Of a DNA stretch of 64,000 nt, positions 33,672-42,204 are shown one piece after another; positions within the stretch are counted from its first letter, which is position 1, and each line of letters opens with the position of its first letter. Source of the DNA: ZC4RG20 sp963782445 (GTDB taxonomy: Bacteria; Pseudomonadota; Gammaproteobacteria; Steroidobacterales; Rariloculaceae). Position numbers and translations under genes: made by a program. The notes under the pieces are model-generated. The model saw only the letters and a list, made by a program, of their open reading frames with translations, did not search any database and was not told the DNA's origin. The stretch lies in NCBI GenBank assembly GCA_963782445.1, contig CAWAJM010000001.1, forward strand, positions 1,426,001 through 1,490,000, given 5' to 3'.

Positions 33672-35096
33672 ATGAGCACGGCCAGCAGCACGGGCCTCGG
33701 AGCGATCAGCAGCCTCGGCATCGGTTCGGGACTCGACCTGAATTCGCTCGTCGACAACATGGTGCAGAGCGAGCAGGCGACGGCCCAGGCGCCGCTCGAC
33801 CGGCGCGAGCTCAGCGCCCAGTCGAGGCTTTCCGCGTACGGCTCGTTGAAGAGCGCAGCGGCGAATCTCTACGATGCGGTGCATGCGCTCGCGGACTTCA
33901 AAATTGGCCGCACCGCTACGAGCGGCGACGAATCCGTCGCCACCGCGACGGCGAGTGCGGACGCCGCGCTCGGCAACTACCAAATCAGCGTTCAGCATCT
34001 TGCCTCGGCGCAGTCGCTCGCGACGAGCGCGGCAAGCCGTTTCGCGTCGTCGACCGACACCGTCGGAACCGGCACGCTGACCTTGGCGGTCGACGGCAAG
34101 ACGGCCGACATCGCGATCGCGGCCGGCTCGAACAGCCTCGCCGATGTCGCCGACGCCATCAACGGCAGCGGGCTCGCCGTGCAGGCCGCGGTCGTCAACG
34201 ACGGCTCCGGCTATCGGCTGCTGCTGACCTCGGGCGTCTCCGGCACGGCGGGCAAGATGACGCTTACGACGAGCGGCTCGCTCGACTCACGGCTCGCCTC
34301 GGCGTCGATGGACGAGACGGCCGCGGCGCAGGACGCCCAGTTTCAGATCAACGGGCTCTCGCTCACTTCCTCGTCCAACACGATCACCGACGTGCTGCCG
34401 GGCCTCACGGTCGATCTGCACGGCGTCTCGCCGACCGGAACGGCCACGAAGCTTTCGGTCGCGACGGACCAGGCCGGTCTCAGCACCAAGCTCAATGCCG
34501 TCGTCACGGCCTACAACGCGCTCCAGGGCAAGATCACAGCCTCGAGCAAGGTCGACATCTCGAGCTCGGGCTCCGGCTCGAGCGGCGCATCGAGCTCGAG
34601 CGCCTCGTCCTCGTCGGTCACGAACAACTCGGGGCCGTTGGTCGGCGACGCGACGCTGCGCGCCCTGCAGGACCGGCTCGGCACGGCGTTCTCCGCCAGC
34701 CTCGATACGGGCCAAGCGGACAACCCCTTCTCCAGCCTCGTGGACATCGGCCTGCACACGGACGCGAGCGGCACGGCGAGCCTCGACCCTCAGGCGCTCA
34801 GCAAGGCCCTCGCTACCAACGGCAGCGGCGTTCAGTCGCTCCTCTCGGCTTTCGGGTCGAGCTTCGGGGGCACGATCGACGCGTTCTCGGGCAGCGACGG
34901 GATTCTCGACTCGCAGACGCAGCAGCTCAATTCCGACCTGCGCGACATCGGTCAACAGCGGGACGCGCTCGATACGCGAATGCAGGACCTTCGGAACCGC
35001 CTGACGAAGCAGTTCTCGGCGCTCGATACCCTCGTTTCCCAGTTCAAGAGCACGAGCAACTACCTGTCGCAGCAACTTGCGAACCTGCCCGGCTAA
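33672..35096 (+). CDS. fliD: Flagellar filament cap protein FliD (HAP2)
   Basis: A 474-residue protein. The N-terminal FliD domain has ISSLGIGSGLDLNSLVDNMVQSEQATAQAPLDRRE. A central domain holds the YNALQGKI and STKLNAVVTAYNAL segments, and the terminal helix (SDLRDIGQQRDALDTRMQDLRNRLTKQFSALDTLVSQFKSTSNYLSQQL) completes the family plan. A Ser-rich linker lies near residues 297-318. FliD pentamers cap the filament tip and fold exported flagellin. AAGGAG precedes the start. Confidence 0.96.
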   Translation: MSTASSTGLGAISSLGIGSGLDLNSLVDNMVQSEQATAQAPLDRRELSAQSRLSAYGSLKSAAANLYDAVHALADFKIGRTATSGDESVATATASADAALGNYQISVQHLASAQSLATSAASRFASSTDTVGTGTLTLAVDGKTADIAIAAGSNSLADVADAINGSGLAVQAAVVNDGSGYRLLLTSGVSGTAGKMTLTTSGSLDSRLASASMDETAAAQDAQFQINGLSLTSSSNTITDVLPGLTVDLHGVSPTGTATKLSVATDQAGLSTKLNAVVTAYNALQGKITASSKVDISSSGSGSSGASSSSASSSSVTNNSGPLVGDATLRALQDRLGTAFSASLDTGQADNPFSSLVDIGLHTDASGTASLDPQALSKALATNGSGVQSLLSAFGSSFGGTIDAFSGSDGILDSQTQQLNSDLRDIGQQRDALDTRMQDLRNRLTKQFSALDTLVSQFKSTSNYLSQQLANLPG

Positions 35097-35105
35097 GCCG
35101 CGCGC

Positions 35106-35132
35106 TCAGGTTTCCCGGCGCGCTGCCGACAA
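35106..35132 (+). promoter_or_regulatory. Possible sigma-28 promoter of fliS
   Basis: TCAGGTTT (35106-35113), 11 bases, GCCGACAA (35125-35132): 6 of 8 and 7 of 8 matches to the extended FliA consensus TAAAGTTT-N11-GCCGATAA. It lies 28 bases before the fliS ATG. Confidence 0.55.
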
Positions 35133-35160
35133 GACGCCCGACATATTTTTGGAGCAAGCG

Positions 35161-35610
35161 ATGAATACATCCGGCAGCCGCCGTGCCATGAACGAGTATC
35201 AGCGCGTCGGCATCCAGACGCAGGTCGCGGGGGCATCACCCCACGAGCTCGTGCAGCTCATGCTGGATGCCGCCTTGGCGCGCATCGCCGCGGCGCGCGG
35301 TGCTCTCGACGCCGGCGAGACGGCGCTCAAGGGCGTGCTGATCGGCAGGGCCATCGGCCTCGTCGAAGGGCTCCGCGTGAGTCTCGACGCCGAGCGCGGC
35401 GGCGAGCTGGCAGCGAACCTCGAGGCGCTGTACGACTACATGGCGCGCCGCCTGCTCGAGGCCAACGTGCGCAGCGACGTCCGCCTGCTCGACGAGGTGG
35501 CCAGCCTGCTTCGCGAGCTGCAGACGGGCTGGAAGGAAATGGGCCTCCTGCTCGTCGCCCCCGCCGAGGCGCCGGGCACGGCCGCCGCGGCGGCCTCGGC
35601 ATCGGTTTAG
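35161..35610 (+). CDS. fliS: Flagellin export chaperone FliS
   Basis: A 149-residue helical protein with the FliS pattern MNEYQRVGIQTQVAGASPHELVQLMLDAALARI and ALYDYMARRLLEANVRSD. The 35161 ATG is preceded by TTGGAG at 6-7 bases. FliS binds the flagellin C-terminus in the cytoplasm and prevents early polymerisation. An Ala-rich tail of about 15 residues is not part of the fold. Confidence 0.95.
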   Translation: MNTSGSRRAMNEYQRVGIQTQVAGASPHELVQLMLDAALARIAAARGALDAGETALKGVLIGRAIGLVEGLRVSLDAERGGELAANLEALYDYMARRLLEANVRSDVRLLDEVASLLRELQTGWKEMGLLLVAPAEAPGTAAAAASASV

Positions 35611-35624
35611 CGGGGCACGGTCCG

Positions 35625-35963
35625 ATGGGCGCTGCCCGTCCCGAGTGGCTGGAGGCGGCGGTCTCGAACGCCGAGGCTGCGCTCGGCGCCGTCGAGCGGG
35701 CCGTCGCGGCCGCGGACTGGGCGGGCGCAGCCGCGGCCGACGCGGCGCTGCGCGGCGCCCTTGAGCCGGTCGCGGCCGGCGCCATGCGCCTCGGACCCCT
35801 CGACGCGGAGGGAGTCCGGCCGCGGCTGCGGCGCGTGCTCGAGCGCCACGCCCGGCTCGCGAGCGAGCTCGAGCAGGCGCGCGAGGACGTGGCGGCGACG
35901 CTCGCCGCCGCGCGCAAGGCTCACCGCGGTGCCCGGAACTACTTGGAGACGGCGGCACAATGA
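35625..35963 (+). CDS. Small helical protein, FliT-like by position
   Basis: A 112-residue, Ala/Arg/Glu-rich, all-helical protein without membrane segments, 14 bases after fliS and overlapping the next start by ATGA. In many flagellar loci this place holds FliT, the FliD chaperone, a helical protein of about 120 residues. The sequence itself is low in family-specific signature, so FliT is only the best guess; another export chaperone is possible. Confidence 0.5.
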   Translation: MGAARPEWLEAAVSNAEAALGAVERAVAAADWAGAAAADAALRGALEPVAAGAMRLGPLDAEGVRPRLRRVLERHARLASELEQAREDVAATLAAARKAHRGARNYLETAAQ

Positions 35964-36595
35964 ACGGCCGCCCGCCCGAGGCAATCGGTCGCTCGGCGAG
36001 CGACCCCGAGGCCGCGGAAGAGAGCCGGCCCGGTCCCACGGCGGCGGAGCTCGCCGTGCTCGGCGACCGCATATATTGCGACGACGAGCTCGGTTTGGCC
36101 TGGCGGCCGGTCGAGCAGCTGCCGGACGAAGCGGTCCGGGCGCGTACGAATGCCCGCAATGAGACTGTGCTGCGGGCACTCGCGATGCTCGAGGAGCGCG
36201 ACGCCTCGCAGCAGGACGACGCCGAGCGCGCGGAGCTGCACCGGCTCGAAGGCAAGCTCGACTTGGTTCTCGAACTCATGTCCGAGCTGGTCCGCGAGCG
36301 GCAGGGCGCGGTCGCGCCGTGGTCGGTGCGTTTCAATGCGCGCGGCTTGTGCTGGGACTGCGACGAGGCCGTGCCCGTCGTGGGCGCGCTGCTGGCCGTC
36401 GACTGCTATGTTCTGCCCCCGTGGCCGCTGCCGCTCAGACTCTATTGCCGCGTGGCCCAGGTCGAGGCCGGGGCCCGGCTGAGCCGGGTCTGCGCCGAGA
36501 TCGAGGGCCTGAACCGCGCCGTGACCGATTGGCTCGGGAAGCTCGTATTCAGACGCCATCGCAGGACCATCGCGCAACGGCGCCAGCGCGCCTAG
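35960..36595 (+). CDS. PilZ-like protein with degenerate c-di-GMP motif
   Basis: A 211-residue protein. Residues about 115-170 (WSVRFNARGLCWDCDEAVPVVG ... LPPWPLPLRLYCRVAQVE) align in pattern with PilZ-type beta barrels found beside fliST in related flagellar clusters. The canonical RxxxR is not seen, and the D/NxSxxG motif reads NARGLC, so c-di-GMP binding in the normal way is doubtful. It could act as a structural partner of the flagellar motor or of the nearby regulators. The family call is by pattern recognition and moderate. Confidence 0.55.
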   Translation: MNGRPPEAIGRSASDPEAAEESRPGPTAAELAVLGDRIYCDDELGLAWRPVEQLPDEAVRARTNARNETVLRALAMLEERDASQQDDAERAELHRLEGKLDLVLELMSELVRERQGAVAPWSVRFNARGLCWDCDEAVPVVGALLAVDCYVLPPWPLPLRLYCRVAQVEAGARLSRVCAEIEGLNRAVTDWLGKLVFRRHRRTIAQRRQRA

Positions 36596-36620
36596 CCCGC
36601 TCGTCTCCCCGAAGTCGGGC

Positions 36621-36710
36621 TATTTCCTTAGCGCGTATAGTTCTTTACCCTAATAGATCTTACGTAGATATACGGATTCGGTAGCACCGGATTTCTGCTA
36701 CGTTTGCCGC
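36621..36710 (+). promoter_or_regulatory. AT-rich region ahead of fleQ, probable promoter
   Basis: This is the most AT-rich stretch for several kilobases and contains TTTACC and TAGATA-like hexamers, but no well-spaced consensus pair and no -24/-12 site. An inverted repeat GTAGCA-N9-TGCTAC (36681-36701) lies inside. It fits a sigma-70-type promoter for the master regulator; the exact start cannot be fixed. Confidence 0.35.
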
Positions 36711-36814
36711 GGTCCGAGGGCCGCGTTAACGGGTAGGCGAGGGCGGCCGCTTGCCTCGCCCCGCAACGCCGTCCGCCGCCGGTGGTTTGGGGCGACTTAG
36801 CGAATCTTCTGCGC

Positions 36815-37906
36815 ATGGCAACGACCTGGGATAGCGAATTCTCGCAGGGCAGCGTACGCCCAGCTTCCAACGACACGAGCCCGGAGCTGTTCCGTTCGCT
36901 CGTCGGGCGCAGCCCCGGCATACAGCGCGTGCGCGAGCTCGTCGAGCGCGTGGCGCCGACCGACACGACCGTGCTCGTTCTGGGCGAGACCGGCACGGGC
37001 AAGGAGGTCGTCGCCCGCAACATTCACTACCACTCCGCCCGCCGCAACGGGCCGTTCGTACCGCTGAATTGCGGCGCGATCCCCGCGGACCTGCTCGAGA
37101 GCGAGCTTTTCGGCCACGAGAAGGGGGCGTTCACGGGCGCCGTCACGGCGCGCAAAGGCCGGTTCGAGCTGGCCGAGGGCGGCACGCTGTTTCTCGACGA
37201 GATCGGCGACATGCGCCTCGATATGCAGGTCAAGCTGCTGCGCGTCCTCCAGGAGCACCGCTTCGATCGCGTCGGCGCGGCGGCGAGTCAGGAAACCGAC
37301 GTGCGCATCGTCGCGGCCACGCACCGCGACCTCGAGCAGATGATCGCCGACGGCAGTTTTCGAGAGGACCTTTACTATCGCCTGCACGTCGTGCCGATCC
37401 AGATGCCCGCGCTGCGCGAGCGGCGCGACGACATCCCGCTGCTCATCGCCGAGCTCAATGCGCGGCTAGTGCGGCGGGGCCTGCCGGCCGCAGCGTTCCG
37501 CGACGACGCGCTGCGCGCGCTCCTCGACTACGACTGGAGCGGCAATGTCCGCGAGCTCGCCAATCTCGTCGAGCGCTGTGCCATCCTGGCGCCCGAGGCG
37601 GAGATTCGGCGCGAAGACTTACCACCGAAGATCGCCGGCGCCGCGTCCGCGGCCGGCACGCTCCCAGCGGACCCGGCGCCGGTTCCGCATGCCCGCGTCT
37701 TCGATATGCCGGACTTCAGCCGCGAGGGCATCGAGCTCAAGGGGCTGCTCGAGACGCTCGAAGTGCAGCTCATTCGCCAAGCGCTCGACTGCTCGGACGG
37801 CGTCGTCGCGCAGGCCGCCAAGCTGCTCGGCCTGCGGCGGACGACGCTCGTCGAGAAGATCCGCAAGTTCGGCATCGAGCGCGCGGGCGATTCGCCACGA
37901 ATTTGA
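36815..37906 (+). CDS. fleQ: FleQ/FlrA-type sigma-54 activator without N-terminal domain
   Basis: The 363-residue protein is an AAA+ enhancer-binding protein: Walker A GETGTGKE (57-64), the sigma-54 contact loop GAFTGA (104-109), Walker B TLFLDEI (124-130), and a Fis-type HTH at the end (LLGLRRTTLVEKIRKFGI). The HTH matches FleQ better than NtrC. FleQ normally has about 130 extra N-terminal residues (a receiver-like domain); here only about 30 residues precede the AAA+ core. A GTG at 36782 would add only 11. It probably activates the sigma-54 promoters of this locus, including that of the next gene. Confidence 0.83.
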   Translation: MATTWDSEFSQGSVRPASNDTSPELFRSLVGRSPGIQRVRELVERVAPTDTTVLVLGETGTGKEVVARNIHYHSARRNGPFVPLNCGAIPADLLESELFGHEKGAFTGAVTARKGRFELAEGGTLFLDEIGDMRLDMQVKLLRVLQEHRFDRVGAAASQETDVRIVAATHRDLEQMIADGSFREDLYYRLHVVPIQMPALRERRDDIPLLIAELNARLVRRGLPAAAFRDDALRALLDYDWSGNVRELANLVERCAILAPEAEIRREDLPPKIAGAASAAGTLPADPAPVPHARVFDMPDFSREGIELKGLLETLEVQLIRQALDCSDGVVAQAAKLLGLRRTTLVEKIRKFGIERAGDSPRI

Positions 37907-38013
37907 CGCTTGCGCCGGTCCGCCCCCGCCGGCGCCGTTCGAAGCGTCGGAAATCCGGCGCCGCCGCGGCGTCCGAATGCCGCAAGATACTGAAATAATA
38001 AGAAAATTCTCAG

Positions 38014-38029
38014 TGGCACGAACGTTGCA
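38014..38029 (+). promoter_or_regulatory. Sigma-54 promoter of fleR-fliEFGHIJ
   Basis: TGGCACG (38014-38020), 4 bases, TTGCA (38025-38029), GG-N10-GC spacing: a perfect RpoN site 47 bases before the fleR start, with an A/T-rich stretch just upstream. Confidence 0.87.
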
Positions 38030-38076
38030 CTAGTCGCTCCGGTGCCTTCGGGCAAGCGGACACGGAGTGCAAGGGG

Positions 38077-39057
38077 ATGTTGGATTCGGACTCGGAACCG
38101 CGGGCCGCACGGACGCGTGCGCTCGTGGCCGAAGACCCCGCGAGCCGCGAAGTGCTCGCACTCGCGCGCCGCGTCGCCGCCGCCAACGTCACGGTCATGC
38201 TCACTGGCGAGTCGGGCGTCGGCAAGGAGATGTTCGCGCGGTTCATTCACGAGCATTCGAGCCGCCGCGACCACCCGTTCGTCGCGATCAACTGCGCAGC
38301 GATCCCGGAGGCGATGCTCGAGGCGACGCTGTTCGGCCACGAGAAGGGCGCATTCACCGGCGCCGCCGAAGCGCGCAGCGGGAAATTCGAGCAGGCCGAC
38401 GGCGGCACGCTGCTGCTCGACGAGATCACCGAGATGGCGCTCGGTCTGCAGGCCAAGCTGCTAAGGGTCCTGCAGGAGCGCGAGGTCGAGCGGCTCGGCG
38501 CGACGAAAGGCCGGCGCGTCGACGTACGCGTCATCGCGACGTCGAACCGGGACCTGCGCCGGGCCGTCGCCGACGGCATCCTGCGCGAGGATATTTACTA
38601 CCGTCTCAACGTATTTCCGCTGCGCATTCCGGCGCTGCGCGACCGGCCCGGCGACATCGTCCCGCTCGCGGAGCATCTGCTGGGGCGCCACTGCGGCGCG
38701 GGCGCCGAGCCGCCGCGCCTTTCGGCCGCGGCGGCGGGTTTTCTGGCCGGTCAGCCATGGCCCGGCAACATCCGCGAGCTCGAAAACGTCGTCCAGCGGG
38801 CCCTGATCCTGCATCGCGGCGGCGAAATCGGCATCGAGGACCTGCGGGTCGAGGGCGCCGATGGCGCGCTCGATCCGGAGGCCGCGCCGGCAGACCTCGA
38901 ATCCTCGCTGCGCGTCTCCGAAGGCGAGCTGATCCTCAGCGCGCTCAAGGCGGAGGCGGGGGGCCGCAAGGCCGCCGCGCGGCGCCTCGGCATCAGCCCG
39001 CGGACCCTGCGCTACAAGCTCGCGCGGCTCCGTGAGATGGGTCTCGCGGTGCCCTGA
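38077..39057 (+). CDS. fleR: FleR/FlrC-type sigma-54 activator without receiver domain
   Basis: The 326-residue protein has Walker A GESGVGKE (44-51), GAFTGA (91-96), Walker B TLLLDEI (111-117) and a C-terminal Fis-type HTH (GRKAAARRLGISPRTLRYKLARLREMG), as in FleR/FlrC. Those proteins start with a phospho-receiver of about 120 residues driven by the kinase FleS/FlrB. Here only about 20 residues precede the AAA+ core, and no kinase gene is adjacent. The gene follows its own sigma-54 promoter, so it is likely a second-tier activator switched on by the FleQ-like protein. Confidence 0.83.
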   Translation: MLDSDSEPRAARTRALVAEDPASREVLALARRVAAANVTVMLTGESGVGKEMFARFIHEHSSRRDHPFVAINCAAIPEAMLEATLFGHEKGAFTGAAEARSGKFEQADGGTLLLDEITEMALGLQAKLLRVLQEREVERLGATKGRRVDVRVIATSNRDLRRAVADGILREDIYYRLNVFPLRIPALRDRPGDIVPLAEHLLGRHCGAGAEPPRLSAAAAGFLAGQPWPGNIRELENVVQRALILHRGGEIGIEDLRVEGADGALDPEAAPADLESSLRVSEGELILSALKAEAGGRKAAARRLGISPRTLRYKLARLREMGLAVP

Positions 39058-39094
39058 GGCGCCGCACGAGCGACGGTTTCGAGAGGGATCACCC

Positions 39095-39436
39095 ATGAGC
39101 GACATGCAGATTCAGCAGGTGCTTGCCCAGATGCGGGCGCTCGCCGAGCGAGCCGGTTCGGCCGGCGCGGCCGGACCGCGCGCCGAGGGCGGCGCCGCCA
39201 CCGGCGCGGTGGGCGCGGATTTCGGACGCCTGCTCAAGGCTTCGCTCGAGCAGGTCAATGACGCGCAGCAGAAGGCCGACCAGATGACCACCCAGTTCAT
39301 CCAGGGGGCGTCCAACGCGAGCCTGCCGGAAGTCATGGTCAGCGTGCAGAAGGCGGGTCTCGAGTTCGAGGCCGTCACCCAGGTGCGTAACCGTCTCGTG
39401 GCCGCTTATCAGGAGATCATGAACATGTCGGTCTGA
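39095..39436 (+). CDS. fliE: Flagellar hook-basal body complex protein FliE
   Basis: A 113-residue protein with the FliE end DFGRLLKASLEQVNDAQQKADQMTTQFIQGA and LEFEAVTQVRNRLVAAYQEIMNMSV. FliE links the MS ring to the rod and is the first axial export substrate. AGAGGG lies 8 bases before the ATG. It follows fleR by 37 bases and leads fliFGHIJ. Confidence 0.95.
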   Translation: MSDMQIQQVLAQMRALAERAGSAGAAGPRAEGGAATGAVGADFGRLLKASLEQVNDAQQKADQMTTQFIQGASNASLPEVMVSVQKAGLEFEAVTQVRNRLVAAYQEIMNMSV

Positions 39437-39521
39437 GGCGGCCGTGTGCCGCCCGGGCTGCAAGGCTGCGCCGCGAGCCGCGGCGCGTATGCGAATCGAC
39501 TGGCTTGGAGCTTGACGCAAA

Positions 39522-41213
39522 ATGGCAGAAGGCCTGCCGTATTCTTTGACTAAACAACTGTCCGGGCTGACCCGGCTGCCGGCGCACCGGCAGTTCGGTC
39601 TCGTGCTCGGCCTCGCGGTCGTGGTCGCCGTCGGCGTCGCGGTCGTGCTCTGGGGCCTCGCGCCGAGCTACCAGCAGTTGCTGCCAGGTTTGTCCGAGCA
39701 GGACACGGCGGCCGCCGTCGATCTGCTGGACCGCCGGCAGATTCCGCATCGGCTCGACGATGCGACCGGGGCGCTCATGGTGCCGGCCGACCGCGTACGG
39801 GTCGCGCGTATGTATCTGGCGACGGCGGGTGTCCCCCACGAGCGGGGCACGGGCTTCGAGCTGCTGGACAAGGACACGGGCATCGGCACGAGTCAGCTGC
39901 TCGAGTCCGCACGGTACCAGCGCGCGCTCGAGGGCGAGCTCGCGCGCTCGGTCGAGACGCTCGACAGCGTCGACTCCGCGCGCGTGCATCTTGCGCTGCC
40001 GCGCCAGTCCGTGTTCCTGCGGGACCGCGTGAAGCCGACGGCTTCCGTGCTCGTGAACCTGCATCCGGGCAGTGAGCTCGACGACACGCAGGTCGCCGGC
40101 ATCGTCAATCTCGTCGCATCGAGCGTGGCGGGGCTCGAGACGAAGCGCGTGACGGTCGTCGACCAGAGCGGCCGTCTGCTGAGCCGCTCGGGCGACGGCT
40201 CGGCCGGCGGCGTCCCCGAGCAGCTCGCCTACACGCGCAAGATCGAGGACGCGTATCGCCAGCGCGTGGAAGACATCCTGAGCCCGCTCGTCGGCGCGGA
40301 CGGCATGCGCGTGCAGGTCACGGCCGACATCGACTTCACGCAGGTCGAGACGACGCGCGAAACCTACGACCCGAACAAGACGGCGATCCGCAGCGAGCAG
40401 ATCAGCGATCAGGTCTCGAGCACGGCCGGGGCGAGCGGCGTGCCGGGCTCGCTCAGCAACGAGCCGCCGGACGCGGCCACGGTCGCGGCCTCCGGGCCCG
40501 GCGCGAGCGGGCCGGGTACGAACGGCGCCGGCGCAAATGCCGGCGCGGCCGGGGCTGCAGGCTCGAGCAGCACGCAGGCGGCCTCGGCGACGCCGGTCAC
40601 GCGCGATCGCCGCAGCACGCGCAATTACGAAGTGGACCGCACCATTGACCACGTGCGGCACGCCCCGGCGCAGCTGCGCCGCCTATCCGTCGCCGTCGTC
40701 GTCGACGACAAGGACACGGTCGATGCCAAGGGACAGCACTTGCGCAAGCCGCGCGATGCGCAGGAGATGCAGCATCTGACCTCCCTCGTGCAGGAGGCCG
40801 TCGGCTTCCAGGCCGCGCGCGGCGATCAGGTCAGCGTCGTCGACGTCTCGTTCCGCCAGACGCCGCCGCCGCCCGCGCTGCCGGCGACGCCGGTCTGGCA
40901 GCAGCCCATCGTGCGGGAGCTGGTCCGCTACGGTCTCGCGGGCGCGGGCTTTTTACTGCTCGTCCTGCTCGTACTGCGTCCCGCCCTCAAGAGTCTCGCC
41001 GCGGTGCCGCGGCTCGATACGCTGCCCGAACCGGCGCAAGGCCGGTCCGGCCAAGCCGGTCATGCGCTGCCGGCCGGCGCCGCCGCGTCCGGGGCCGCGG
41101 ACGCCGGCGCGCCTCCCGAGCAGCAGCTCATTCGCGCCCGCCAGGCGGCGGTCGATGATCCCCGCATTGCGGCCCAGGTCGTTCGGCAGTGGATAAGCGA
41201 CGATGGCAAGTGA
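39522..41213 (+). CDS. fliF: Flagellar MS-ring protein FliF
   Basis: A 563-residue membrane protein. TM1 is near residues 24-46 (FGLVLGLAVVVAVGVAVVLWG). The periplasmic YscJ-type ring-building domains follow (GIGTSQLLESARYQRALEGELARSVETL, ARVHLALPRQSVFLRD). A disordered Ala/Gly/Ser stretch spans about 310-355, and TM2 is near 468-488. The C-terminal tail ends RQWISDD, which fits the FliG-binding helix. The last 11 bases overlap fliG. Confidence 0.96.
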   Translation: MAEGLPYSLTKQLSGLTRLPAHRQFGLVLGLAVVVAVGVAVVLWGLAPSYQQLLPGLSEQDTAAAVDLLDRRQIPHRLDDATGALMVPADRVRVARMYLATAGVPHERGTGFELLDKDTGIGTSQLLESARYQRALEGELARSVETLDSVDSARVHLALPRQSVFLRDRVKPTASVLVNLHPGSELDDTQVAGIVNLVASSVAGLETKRVTVVDQSGRLLSRSGDGSAGGVPEQLAYTRKIEDAYRQRVEDILSPLVGADGMRVQVTADIDFTQVETTRETYDPNKTAIRSEQISDQVSSTAGASGVPGSLSNEPPDAATVAASGPGASGPGTNGAGANAGAAGAAGSSSTQAASATPVTRDRRSTRNYEVDRTIDHVRHAPAQLRRLSVAVVVDDKDTVDAKGQHLRKPRDAQEMQHLTSLVQEAVGFQAARGDQVSVVDVSFRQTPPPPALPATPVWQQPIVRELVRYGLAGAGFLLLVLLVLRPALKSLAAVPRLDTLPEPAQGRSGQAGHALPAGAAASGAADAGAPPEQQLIRARQAAVDDPRIAAQVVRQWISDDGK

Positions 41214-42204
41214 TTCTTCGCCGCTCAACGGCACTGCGCGCGCGGCCGCGTTCCTGATGTCCCTCGGCGAGGAAGCCGCCGCGGCGGTCCTGAAGCACCT
41301 CGGCCCGAAGGAGGTTCAGAGCCTCGGCGCCGCCATGGCCCAGATGCCGGCCGTCTCCCGGCCGCAGATCAACGAAGTCGTCGCGGAATTCAATTCGGCC
41401 GTGGACGAGCAGCTGCCCATCGGGGGCGACGGCGACGAGTACCTGCGCAAGGTGCTCGTTCAGGCCGTCGGCGAGGAGCGCGCGCGCAACCTCATCGATC
41501 GCAGCCTCGTCGGCGGTCAGTCCGCCGGGCTCGAGTCGTTGAAGTGGATGGACGGGCGCGCCGTCGCCGACATCATCCGCAACGAGCACCCCCAGATCAT
41601 CGCGATCGTCGTCTCCTATCTCGACAGCGACCATGCCGCCGTCGTGCTGAGCCACCTGCCCGAGACCGTGCGCGGCAACGTCATCATGCGCATCGCGTCG
41701 CTCGAGAGCATCAACCCGAGCGCGCTCCAGGAGCTGGACCATTTGCTCGAGCGCCAATTTTCCGGCGGCGGCGCGAGCAAGGCGTCGGTCGTCGGCGGCC
41801 TCAAGCGGGCGGCGGACATCCTGAACTTCATGGAGACGGCCACGGAGGAAGCGATTCTGACCACGATTCGCGAAAAGGACGAAGGGCTCGGCGCGCGCAT
41901 CCAGGAGCTCATGTTCACGTTCGAGAACCTGCTCGAGCTCGACGATCGCAGCGTGCAGCGTCTGCTGCGCGAGATATCCGGCGAGCAGCTCGTCATCGCG
42001 CTCAAGGGAACGACGGCCGAAATCAAGGCGCTGATCCTGAAGAACATGTCGAAGCGTGCCGCGGAGGCGCTCGAAGAGGACCTCGAGGTGCGCGGGCCCG
42101 TGCGCGTCTCGGAGGTCGAAGCGACGCAGAAGGAAATTCTCGCGACGGTCAGGCGTCTCGCCGAAACGGGCGAGATTTCGCTCGGAGGCGACGACTATGT
42201 CTGA
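41203..42204 (+). CDS. fliG: Flagellar motor switch protein FliG
   Basis: A 333-residue switch protein with the N domain (AAFLMSLGEEAAAAVLKHL), the middle EHPQ motif (RNEHPQIIAIVVSYL), and the C domain with charged torque residues (LMFTFENLLELDDRSVQRLLREI). FliG binds FliF, FliM and the stator MotC-MotD. Its start lies inside fliF and its end overlaps fliH by 8 bases, consistent with tight translational coupling. Confidence 0.97.
   Translation: MASDSSPLNGTARAAAFLMSLGEEAAAAVLKHLGPKEVQSLGAAMAQMPAVSRPQINEVVAEFNSAVDEQLPIGGDGDEYLRKVLVQAVGEERARNLIDRSLVGGQSAGLESLKWMDGRAVADIIRNEHPQIIAIVVSYLDSDHAAVVLSHLPETVRGNVIMRIASLESINPSALQELDHLLERQFSGGGASKASVVGGLKRAADILNFMETATEEAILTTIREKDEGLGARIQELMFTFENLLELDDRSVQRLLREISGEQLVIALKGTTAEIKALILKNMSKRAAEALEEDLEVRGPVRVSEVEATQKEILATVRRLAETGEISLGGDDYV

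Noticed and set aside
32084..33760. Minus-strand frame of 558 codons opposite fliC
   Set aside because: Antisense shadow; the plus strand encodes a complete flagellin with its own sigma-28 promoter.
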